Assembly: GCA_033032865.1 (NCBI GenBank)
Contig: JAWHQI010000277.1
Span: 3,287,501-3,351,500 of the forward strand
Source: Dactylorhiza incarnata
Lineage: Eukaryota > Streptophyta > Magnoliopsida > Asparagales > Orchidaceae
Direction of reading: 5' to 3'
DNA length: 64,000 nucleotides
A program made the translations under genes and the position numbers. The notes beneath the pieces were generated by a model that was not told the DNA's origin, made no database searches, and saw only the letters and a list, made by a program, of their open reading frames with translations. Positions 55,287-64,000 of this stretch are shown one piece after another (the first letter of the stretch is position 1; every line of letters begins with the position of its first letter).

Positions 55287-55603
55287 ATAATCTCCATAAA
55301 TACTCGAATCGTGCTGGCTGAACCTTCACGTGTTGAAACATCCTGAATTAATTAATTGTCATAAATGCGAATCGAAGGCAAAAAAAACAGCTTGTGTTCT
55401 TTGTTTAGGTAAAGGCAACCATCAGTCCATGATTCATACGTAGGCATTCATGCATTGCAAAGTATTGATTTTTATGAAGCATTTTACGGTTTCATAGCAA
55501 ATGTCTCGTGAGTCGGTGGAATAATTCGTCTGAACGAAAGAGACTACAATTGAAGTCAATTCCGAGCACGTATCTTGACAATATTCTCTTTGTTATTATT
55601 TGT

Positions 55604-55719
55604 TCGGATATATATATATATGGATATATATATTTATATATGGGGAAAGATATATATATATATATAAATAGTATGATATATATATATACGAGTGACAGTG
55701 CACGGGGGGCCCCCCGTGC
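55604..55719. repeat. AT microsatellite and 20-bp perfect GC palindrome
   Basis: TATATATA tracts (55608-55690) lead into ACGAGTGACAGT and the perfect palindrome GCACGGGGGGCCCCCCGTGC (55700-55719). An inverted relative lies at 63062-63100. Confidence 0.8.
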
Positions 55720-55917
55720 CAAGCGCGACAGTACTCGTCCGCCCATCATTTCTTAACTTAAAAAACAGATTAAAAATTAAATCTGCTTTTTTAAATTCAA
55801 TTTATTTAATTTATTTCTTTTCATTTTTTTAATTAATTTATTTATTTAAAATAAATCTATTTGTTTTTCAAATTAACTATTATTAATATAAAAGAAGGTA
55901 CAGAGATTGAACATAAA

Positions 55918-56125
55918 GTCATCTTGGCATAGTGGATAGTAGTTATTAAAGTTCTGTGGTTGGTTCGGGTTCGAAACCTTACCAACGCATTTTCCTCGGA
56001 TTTATTTTGGCCCGACCAACCCGGCCCGAGTTGCCCGCCCGTCCGGCCCGCTCCGTCCACCGGCCCGGCCCGAGTTGCCCGCCCGCCCGCCCGAACTGCT
56101 CCGCCCAACCGCCCGGCCCGCCCGG
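55918..56125 (+). mobile_element. tRNA-derived SINE
   Basis: RNA polymerase III box A TGGCATAGTGG (55925-55935) and box B GGTTCGAAACC (55968-55978) at tRNA-like spacing, as in plant SINEs. The tail region is GC-rich (cccggcccgagttgcccgcc, repeated) rather than a clear poly-A or T run, so the 3' end is uncertain. Too diverged to be a functional tRNA gene. Confidence 0.65.
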
Positions 56126-56518
56126 TTTGCTTTGTAGGGTAGGGTACCCTACAAAATTTATTGGTTTAGGACATCATGGTAGGTTTAGGAGACCTAGGAA
56201 AAAAATATGAACGGTCCTGATTCGTCATGCGATCGAACGGCCGAGATCTTATGATCTGATCAAATCGAACGGTTCAGATTGATATAATGGTATGCCACCA
56301 TTACACGAAAATTAAAAAATTACAAAAATCCTTAAAAATTATACTTCTTTATATATATATATATAATGTAATTTAGGTTGCATGCCTTGGAATCGGAGCC
56401 GTCAGGGAGAAATAAAACTGTTTTCGGCCAGGAAGATTAAAAAAAGGGTCGCCGCTGCTTTGGTATTCAGTCAGCCTGGGAGAAAGATCCACGGCCAGCC
56501 CTCTCCTCCTCTCTCTCC

Positions 56519-56520
<2 letters not shown>
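56126..56520. other. Spacer with short AT repeat
   Basis: TATATATATATATA near 56350-56366. No gene recognised. Confidence 0.5.

Positions 56521-56570
<50 letters not shown>
56521..56570. repeat. (CT)n microsatellite
   Basis: About 22 CT units. Confidence 0.95.
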
Positions 56571-56572
<2 letters not shown>

Positions 56573-56919
56573 TGCGACGGGGAGGCCGCCGCCGGCCTTG
56601 GTGTTTCGCCGTTGGAGAGGGTGGTGTTGCCGGTCTTGGAGGTGAGCCGCCGGCGTTGGAGAGGGAGTCGTTGTCGGGCTTGGTGGAGATCGCCGTAGAC
56701 GTTGAAGGCGTGTGCGAGTGTAGTTAGCCTTGACGGCGTTTTAATCTCGGTGGTGACGTTTGTCTCCGGTGGCGGCGTTGGTCTCCGGTGGTGGTTGCGG
56801 TTGAACGTCGTGTTGGAATATTTTCTTATATATTCCTATATTAATATTCAAAATTGATATATTTTCGGTTTTAAAACTTTTATAAAACAGCAGATCTATA
56901 TATATGAGTAGCAATAATA
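56571..56919. other. GCC/GGTG-rich stretch then AT-rich spacer
   Basis: 56575-56810 has trinucleotide-like gccg and ggtgg repeats resembling a gene leader, but no frame carries a domain. Confidence 0.4.
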
Positions 56920-58058
56920 ACAAAATTGCATGAAGGGATGAGAAATAAAATAGAGAGTAATATATATAGTTTAGAATCGAGCCTGGGTAAGTCGTGTGAT
57001 CACTGCCCTAAAGAAGTTGCACCACCCTCCGGCAGGGTTTTCACCGATGCTCACTCCTCCAAGGTACAACACCCGGCTAGATCCCGAAACTCCGATGTGC
57101 GCGGACACAGAAGAAGCACAGAGCACCCGAACAACCACTTGATGAAGCAAACGTAAAGAAAAGGAAGCACGTAGAATATCGTGAAAGCAGAGAGAGAGCA
57201 CAAGAGCGTATCAGAGCATGTAAGAGAGCGTAAGAAGACTGCAGAAAGAACGAGTATATATAAAACTCGGATAGCACGATCTCCTCCAAAATAGGATCTC
57301 AGAAAACGGCAATAAAATAAATGGTATACTAAATATTAACGGTTGTAAATGGAAGGATCATAATCAGAAGAATAAACGTTTGAATATTTCCAACGTAAAA
57401 AATGGCGAGAAAGACGCGAAAAAGCGCGGTTAAGAAAACGCGTAAAACGGCAGAACACGTGAAGAGAAATCGACGTTGCGTCGACATCATATCGACGCTA
57501 CGTCGAGTTCTATCGACGCAGGACTTATCGACGCAAGCCTTACCGACGCTACGTCGAGTTTAACCGACGCATGCGTCGAGTTCCATTCGACGCCACGCAA
57601 CTCCAGCGGGCAAAACGACGCTACGTCGAAATCTATTCGACGCAGCTCCGAATTCTAATCGACGCATCTCCGAGTAAAATGCTATGAAGTTATGTGGAAT
57701 AAAAAATACAATTCAATTATTCCCCAAATCCCAAATCCCAAATCCCAAATCCCAAATCCGGATCCGGTCCGGTGCGTGCGCGCGCGCGCGCGCATGTGGT
57801 TCATAGTTTCTCCTTATGTTCTTTTGAACAAATAAGAAGGTGTGAAAACATATATAAACTCTTTGGCAAGAAAGCTAAAAAGCAAGGTGGGACTAAAGGT
57901 TCATCCTTTCATTCATGAAAGGTTTCCCTCCAATTAATTTGGATTCCCTCCAATTTTGGTTTTGGAGCTTTTCATCATATATGAATAGCCATACACCAAA
58001 CACCAAAAGGCTATAATAAAACATTATAAATAAATATTTATTTACAAAATTTCTAACA
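56920..58058 (-). repeat. Putative copia-type LTR with CGACGCTACGTCG array
   Basis: On the minus strand it begins TGTTAGAAATTTTGTAAATA at 58058. 57470-57668 has about nine TCGACGC / GCGTCGA units, several forming CGACGCTACGTCG palindromes. A TATATATA stretch lies at 57251-57258. No primer site was found at the lower end. Confidence 0.4.
57722..57800. repeat. (CCCAAAT)5 and (GC)n short repeats
   Basis: Five CCCAAAT units (57723-57759) followed by CCGGATCCGG and a GCGCGC run (57774-57793). Confidence 0.9.
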
Positions 58059-59800
58059 CGTCGGACTTCGACGTTGAAGGTTCGGCGAACCTTGTGCGTC
58101 CGCTAGGCGGATTGCAGTCCAGATTTTCTACTCGCCCGCGGATCGTGCGCGTCCGGCGCATTTGCGGAGTTCCACTGGACGGTCTATTCTTATCTTGTTA
58201 TTTTCTTGTTATTGCATTTATATATTGTTAAATTTAATATATATTTGTGATTGTGCGTCGGCGGGTTTTGTCGGGCGCAGTTTTGGCCTATATTGTGTTC
58301 TTGTTTCCCTGCAATTTTATAGTGGTGCCCTGCGGTTTGCGCCTGATTTCCCAACACCCTTCTCCTTCACATTTTTGTGTGGGTTTGAATATCTACGTGG
58401 CTCGCAGGAGACGCGCGGTAAGTAAAACCTTCAATAGTTGTCTAAGAGGCTGCTATGTGAATATCAGATATGTGACATTTATTGTCTTCTTTTAATTTCT
58501 CGATTGATTTGATTCTCTATATATTTTTTTTGTTATGAAGTTGAATTTACAGATTATTTTGTATTTCTATGATAAGAGACAAATAATGGTGTAATTTCGA
58601 GCTACATGGAGATAATGGAGGCACTTGGCCGGATCGACAAAATAAGAGAATTAACAAATGCATTGGAGTCAAGTATGAACATGCACGCCCTGACACAATC
58701 ATGTGCGTTGATTCACATATGTGCGCCCATGCGCACATTCGTGCGCCTCTAGTTCAGAAGTCACGCACGCATGTAAATTCATCCAAAGGCACGCCCATGC
58801 GTAATCCAACATGCATGTGTGTTCTACCTTGCTTCCCCACCTTCTTGGTTGTTACATCATGTGTTTTAGTTGGTTTTTTCCAATTGTCCGACATTTGCAA
58901 CCAGTTACAGCAAGAGCACACTCGTGCATTTTCACGCACGGCCGTGTGTTTTGCCATTTCTTGTATATTTTAGAATTCCATTAGGAAAATCTGACTTTTC
59001 GACCTTGGTTTAGAATAACTCCATTTTACTTGGTTTCAGAGCATTTTATGCTTGTTGTACAGTGTGTTTAGAAAGATGTTTAAGAGGAGAATCATCGGAG
59101 ATTGAAGGAACATCATTTGCGATTCTAATTTGGTGTCTAGATGGTGGATGTCCTTTGTAGATTTTATTTTTATTTTCTCTATTTTGTGAACTTATTACCT
59201 GAGATCATGCATGTTTATTTCTTCATCTTCAATTCCTCCTTAGTTTTCCCAACAATGAGATGCTAACCCTCCTGTTGGAGTGATTGTGTAGTAATATGAA
59301 TTAATATTAGGATTGTTATGAGTGTATGTATTTAATTTCATTTATATTTGTATGATTAGAGTTCTATTCATATGCTTATTGTGCACACTAGTTTAGTTGG
59401 TCACTACCCTAATTTTGTGTGTAATCTAATTTAGCGGGTCATTACTACTGTTTCGTGTGTAATCATTTAAATAGCTACTTGACATATTATACTAGTATAT
59501 GTTGCAGCTCCATTATAAATATTGAATGTAGTTAGTATTTCTCATAGCACATTGAAGTTTTTGCTATCAATCCAGACACACTCGTTCCATAGCATGTCAT
59601 CTACTACTAAATTATAATTGATTCACTCAGACAAAGGGATTTCGACATGCTTACAAATATTAGTCATTAATTATTTAAAAATCTTTACAAAATGACATCA
59701 CTTTGTTGGAATGTTGGTTCATTATCTCTTCTGTTGAGAATAACAAATCCCAATTTGTATTTAATCTATCTTGCTTGGTTTATAATGTGGAGGAATTAGA
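58059..59800. other. Unassigned LTR-like and AT-rich sequence
   Basis: 58690-58945 has several GCGCAC/GTGCGC and CACGCACG inverted units, like the palindrome arrays of the LTRs here. Near 59028 the plus strand has ttggtttcagagc, similar to a tRNA-Met primer site. No coding homology. Confidence 0.35.
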
Positions 59801-60894
59801 GGTAAAATGGAGATAAGTACATTGCAGCATGTTCAGGACACTCATTGTCTAATATGGAAAGAACTGTCAGCCACCGCCGGTGATATTGTTCTGCCCCGGG
59901 GTAGCCCTCATTTGAGAACGACTAGTTGCCAAAGAGGAATTCAAGAGGACTTGGTGAAAGTGATACGTGCATTTCATACATGGTTTTCACTCTGTAATTC
60001 AATGTGTAATCGTCCTATTTTGTGTTATATTTGTAAGTAAAATGCTCATGTTTATATTATATGCATATCTGTAATGTGCATAAGTGTTTTTCTACATGTG
60101 TGAGCTTTTGTGTATGTCCAGGGAACATATGTCAAATTGTTCACGCTCGCCCATGCTGGTGAAGCCTGAAAAATCTCATCTTCAAATATTCGGATCTAGG
60201 CAGCCTAATGTTACTGTTCCGGTGATCCAACTGCACAGATTGAAGGGCGAGGGCAAAGCGACTAAGAGAACTTGAAAAGAGACCCCAGGTGTTGCGGCGG
60301 GGAGGTCACATCACGTACCCGAAAGTTTAGAAGAAACTTCCCCTTCACAACCAAGATGGCTGAGCAGGGTGCGAGGAAGGCACCTACTTGGCGAATATCT
60401 AAAGTGGTGACCAAGGGGGATGGTCAAGATTTCACGGTCCAAGTCTTCGAAAATGGGCTCGAAAATCTCAGCCAAAGGGTGCAATTCCTGGTACCCATGA
60501 GGTCTTATTTATAGGCAACTCCTAGGGGGTATATTTATATTGGATTAGGGATTTTTATGATTCAATCGATGAACATTTCATCGTGATTAACACTTAATCA
60601 TTGTGCATATTCACAAAACTAAAATTACAATATTCATAATCCAAATATATCCCAGTGCACAAAATAAAATCATCAACACTTTGATAAAACGGCTAAATCT
60701 GAACATTCAGAACTCTTCAAAATATCTAAATTTACATGCATTAGACCAATGAATAACCACTCCACTTATGCAGTAGACAAGCTCATCTCTCAATATCAGA
60801 TTCAAAATCTATGACATTTTGTTTCACAAACCACTTAGAGGGACGGTTACTGCAAAGGAGAAGTAATTTCTGAAATAATGAAATCGCAACGCAA
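59801..60894. other. Unassigned sequence, possible LTR
   Basis: Short frames (59807-60040, 60272-60514) have no recognisable domain. 60500-60530 has a cttatttataggcaac TATA-like string. No gene called. Confidence 0.35.
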
Positions 60895-60985
60895 TCACAT
60901 GCGTTCCTGGCGGAGTTCCAAGGGGTCGCGCCCCTGGCGGGGTCTTAGGGGCAGAGCCCCTAACGGGGTCCAAGGGGCAGCGCCC
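60895..60985. repeat. GGGGC..GCCCC palindrome cluster
   Basis: Three consecutive hairpin units: aGGGGTCGCGCCCCt, aGGGGCAGAGCCCCt, aGGGGCAGCGCCCtt, each followed by ggcggggtc or a variant. Confidence 0.8.
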
Positions 60986-61113
60986 TTGGCGGTGGTATTT
61001 AGAACACACCACCGAAAACCTCACAAAATACATCAAATCTGATATTCCAGAAAGAAATCTAGGTATTTAGAACACTTCTAAATTTCTAGATTTACACGCA
61101 CGGGGATTACAAA

Positions 61114-61131
61114 CCTCCCTCTGATACCACT
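61114..61131 (-). promoter_or_regulatory. tRNA-Met primer-binding site of a lost copia element
   Basis: The minus strand reads GTGGTATCAGAGGGAGG after an LTR-like end ..AAAACCCAAAA (61132-61144). The LTR would extend to higher coordinates but is obscured by the LINE fragment at 61545. Confidence 0.55.
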
Positions 61132-61544
61132 TTTGGGTTTTCTATACAACAAAATAGACAACATATCATATATGCACAGCGGAGAATACGAACAAGAACA
61201 ACCAAAAAAAGTTTAGGATTTTGCGACTTCATGAATCAAGAAATAGGAGAGGCAACACATTGCAATACCTGAAGAGGGTTGAGTCAACACTCAACAAAGG
61301 TGCTCCACAATGAAATCCCGAAGAATGATCGTTGAGTCCCAAGCGCAGAAATCGATTCGCGCCTTTACAGGAGTCCACATGAGCGTTGAAGAAACCTAGC
61401 TTCTTGTCGCATAAGAACTAGGTTGGAGGAGAGCCCTCTACGTCTCCCACAGACTGTTAGGTTCGACGACAGGGAGAGGCGACGGTGGCGGGATCGACCG
61501 ATCAGAACTCTTCCATCGGAACTCTTCGTCCCTCTCAGAAGTGC

Positions 61545-61825
61545 CCTGCTCAACCTAAAACCTTATTTTCTCATGAAGTGCCTCGCCAAGATTCAAGTTT
61601 TGCGTTTACACCCTTGCGAGTCTCATCGACCAAAACGATATCATCCCCAAACAATAAACACCAAGGTATTGCTTGTCGGATATGTCTGGTGAGCACATCG
61701 ATCTAAGATAAGGGTAAGGAGATAAGGGTTTAAAGCTGAACCTTGATGTAAGCCAACAATGATAGGGAATTCCTATGTTAGTCCTCTAGATGTCCTCGCA
61801 TGATCATAACTGGTAGGAAAAATTC
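61545..61825 (-). pseudogene. LINE reverse transcriptase fragment
   Basis: Minus-strand motifs in order: YDHARTSRGL, a stop, EFPIIVGLHQGSALNPYL, a frameshift, then DVLTRHIRQAIPWCLLFGDD and IVLVDETRKGVNAKLESWRG, a stop. The plant LINE RT normally reads FADDIVLVDET here; A is replaced by G beside the catalytic DD. Only the palm-domain part remains. Confidence 0.8.
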
Positions 61826-62694
61826 TAGATACACAGAGTTTGATAATACAATGACACCCAACTAGTGAAGAGACATTTACATATACATACATACATAGAT
61901 ACACATACACTATATTTTTTCACATTTGTATCTAATTCTTTGTATTTTTTCACTTTAAAAATATTATTCTCATTTCCTTTTTAAATTTTTACTTGGTACC
62001 CGGGCTGAGTCAAAAGTCTAGTTCCGCAACTGGTGACAGTATCTTGACTGCGATAGTGTCACGATACGACGACACTCCTGCGGCTCACACTCCAGACGAG
62101 AAATCGCGAACAGGGTTACAGGGGGAGGAACTGCCGAATTGGGGAGGGTTTCGCCTTCTGCTCGTCTCATGCTTTTTTACCCTAGGAAAAATAGGAATGA
62201 TGGGGAGGGTGGGGTCCACTTAATAATATTTTTTAATTTTTCAAATTAATAAGGTGGGCATTTGCCCACCTTATTACTAATGTAGCTTGGCCCAGGACAC
62301 CCTCCCCCTCTCTCTCTTCTTTCTCCTTTTTACTTTCAAAATCGAGTTTATTTATTTGATATGACATTCACAATTAGATGCTATAATAATTATGATAACT
62401 TTGAAAAAAAAATTGACAACTTCCTGATGAATAATTATGTTGATAGATATTTTAATTTAAATTATTTTGAAATAGTACGTAAAACAATTTGATTACATTA
62501 AATTTTAAAAAGAGAGATGATATTATCAATATGAATGTTTCATCAAAGCCAATTTTTCCTTTTATAATATACGAGTGACAAGCATGAATGACTTTTAAAT
62601 TCCATACTATTTGTAGCCCACAATATTTCTTTATAAAGTAGTATATATATATATACTATATATAAAGAAATCCCTTTATCGGTGTAATGCTCAG
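61826..62694. other. AT-rich spacer with a perfect hairpin
   Basis: 62248-62275 is AATAAGGTGGGCA-TT-TGCCCACCTTATT, a 13-bp-arm hairpin. A degenerate acgagtgacaa string at 62571 resembles that at 55688. No gene. Confidence 0.5.
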
Positions 62695-62910
62695 TCAACT
62701 AATATCCACCGTTCGATAAGGAGGGAGAAAGAGAGAGGGAGAGAGGGGAGAGAGAGTGGGGCCCACAATTAAGAGAGGGAGGGAGGAGAGTGAGCGGCAT
62801 CATGGAATTGGAGAGAGAAAGAGAGAGAAATAGATAAGGAGAGAGAGGGAGAGAGGGAGAGAGGGGAGAGGGAGCGGGGCCCACAATTAAGAGAGAGAGA
62901 TAGAGAAATA
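62695..62910. repeat. GA-rich sequence with a duplicated 120-bp unit
   Basis: The string ggggcccacaattaagagaggg occurs at 62758 and 62877, each preceded by GAGAGG repeats. Confidence 0.75.
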
Positions 62911-63061
62911 AAAAAATACATAATATTTTATAAAATACTGAGATTTTAAATATTTTAAAAATAAAAAACACAATATTTTATTTTATTTTAATTTCAGAAA
63001 TGAAAAAAAGAAAAAAAATATAAGTCGGTGCGTGCTGGGGGCGGACAAGGTATTGTCGTGT

Positions 63062-63100
63062 GAGGCACAAGGGGCCCCCCGTGCACTGTAACTCGTATAC
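63062..63100. repeat. Inverted relative of the 55688 GC-palindrome end
   Basis: The reverse complement reads ACGAGTTACAGTGCACGGGG then GGCCCCTTGTGCC, matching 55688-55720, and similarity continues (cgacaatac..tgtccgccc) into 63030-63060. Confidence 0.7.
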
Positions 63101-63385
63101 ATATGTATATAAAATATACGAAAACATTCATCCATGCGGTTGCTCGGATATTAGTGAAAACGGAACCCAAACCCAACAGAAACATTGCGATTTTGACCGT
63201 GAGTCTCAGTACAGTGAAAAGCTATACACATTGAAAGAAACACAATTGCAACGCACAATAATGTTTCCCAAACGAGAAGGCGGCGAGAACCGCATAAGCG
63301 CATAGTACAACGCGTCGTCAATCGCATGCAGCTGGATGCAGCTCGACTTTCACTACTATTTATCACTTTTACACACGGAAGAGAT

Positions 63386-63444
<59 letters not shown>

Positions 63445-63660
63445 GCTGCAAGCAATTCCTAACAGCCTACTCTTGAGTTTACTGCTTCGCCTTCATTCCG
63501 ATTTAATGAATTCAATCACGAACGCCTGCATGCCCAAGAAACGAAGCACAGTTTTAGACACTACCAAATTGCCCTCTCTCTCTCTATCTCTCTCTCTCTC
63601 TCTCTCCTCTCTCTCTCCTTTTGAGAGAGAGGAGAGAGAGAGAGGAGAGAGAGAAGTGTA
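63386..63660. repeat. (GA)n and (CT)n microsatellites
   Basis: GA run 63388-63441; CT/GA tracts 63573-63655. The sequence between them has no recognisable gene. Confidence 0.9.
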
Positions 63661-63756
63661 ATCACGCAAGAAAAGACAATTATAACGCAGTTCCTGTGCT
63701 GTGTCGTGCCGTCTTTCTTCCTCAAACCTCCCTCCTCCTCCTTCTAATCATCATAA

Positions 63757-63872
63757 GTGTGTATATATGCTCCTCCATCTGCACCTTAATTAATTCCACC
63801 ATCTAGCTAGCTGCACCTCTCTCTCTCTCTCTCTATCTCTCTCTCTTTCTATCTCTATCTCTATCTCTCTCT
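63757..63872 (+). promoter_or_regulatory. TATA-like box and CT-rich leader of the WAT1-related gene
   Basis: GTATATATGC at 63760-63769 lies about 110 bp before the ATG at 63877. The intervening sequence is a CTCTCTAT-rich leader (63814-63872), common in plant 5' UTRs. Confidence 0.55.
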
Positions 63873-63876
63873 AGAA

Positions 63877-64000
63877 ATGGACAGAGGAAACGGGAGTTTG
63901 CTGGCATTTTCCATGGTGTTCGTGCAGGCAGGCTATGCTGGGCTGAATGTGCTGTCCAAGCTTGCTCTCGACTCCGGCATGAGTCCCTTCGTCTTGATCG
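63877..64000 (+). CDS. WAT1-related / nodulin MtN21-type transporter, first 41 codons
   Basis: ATG at 63877 in a good context (gaaATGGa), open to the window end. The visible residues (start MDRGNGSLLAFSMVFVQAGY, then AGLNVLSKLALDSGMSPFVL) match the first transmembrane helix and following loop of plant EamA-type WAT1/UMAMIT proteins, where a hydrophobic helix is followed by the (Q)xGYAGxNxLSKxAL motif and GMSxxVL. The family has ten helices in the plasma or vacuolar membrane and moves amino acids or auxin; the substrate of this member cannot be told. The gene continues beyond 64000, probably with introns. Confidence 0.85.
   Translation, partial: MDRGNGSLLAFSMVFVQAGYAGLNVLSKLALDSGMSPFVLI

Noticed and set aside
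55918..56125. A functional tRNA gene
   Set aside because: Boxes A and B are present but acceptor and anticodon stems do not form, so a SINE is more likely.
57723..57759. Interstitial telomere repeat
   Set aside because: The unit is CCCAAAT and not the plant CCCTAAA.

Overview
This is nuclear DNA from a flowering plant, most likely a eudicot. Two host genes of typical plant type (an organelle-targeted PPR protein and the first codons of a WAT1/MtN21-type transporter) flank about 59 kb that is almost entirely transposable elements: Ty1/copia (Sirevirus and smaller families), Ty3/gypsy (chromovirus and Tat types), LINE, SINE, CACTA, hAT-like and foldback/MITE elements. Plant-type spliceosomal introns, initiator-Met tRNA primer-binding sites and a tRNA-derived SINE agree with this. 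The species cannot be fixed from the sequence. No rRNA gene, intact tRNA gene, CRISPR array or bacterial feature was seen.

Layout. 1-2566: two related, deleted Ty1/copia copies on the minus strand, one with a perfect AATCT target duplication. 3225-4832: intact single-exon PPR gene (minus), the only complete host gene. 4968-5612: an inverted-repeat element whose relative lies at 53578-53996. 6320-7325: a 1-kb TG/TA microsatellite. 7326-30674: an LTR of one Sirevirus family (family 2), split by a full-length Sirevirus of another family (family 1; 7792-24231, TSD GAGAT), whose 3' LTR is itself split by a 4.2-kb CACTA transposon (8826-13057, TSD TGA). The CACTA element carries a captured exon of an RSZ21/RSZ22-type splicing factor. 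A 5.4-kb stretch of the family-1 element plus 96 bp of flank is tandemly duplicated (24328-29698). 30675-31690: internal end of the family-2 element. 31720-37779: Tat-type integrase fragment, an LTR-like block and two plus-strand genes of the putative gypsy-type transposon class, the second with three phase-consistent exons. 37800-46000: LTR fragments of several families and LINE debris. 45947-50166: decayed chromovirus gag-pol (minus), with its 5' LTR from 50167. 52418-55286: small DNA transposons. 55600-63660: SINE, LTR-like debris, LINE reverse transcriptase and microsatellites. 63877-64000: start of the WAT1-related gene.

How the parts relate. The family-1 Sirevirus has gag, a polyprotein (protease, integrase, RT, RNase H) and a long extra ORF before the 3' LTR. 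That extra ORF has its own TATA box, a 79-bp intron, and an upstream array of the same palindrome (CTCAGCGGTT..GCTGAG) that sits upstream of the TATA box in the LTRs. This suggests an internal, LTR-like promoter and is the most interesting signal here. Several unrelated LTR families in the window each carry their own palindrome array. All transposon proteins except family-1 gag and RT-RNase H show stops or frameshifts, so the region looks like an old, layered transposon graveyard between two genes.
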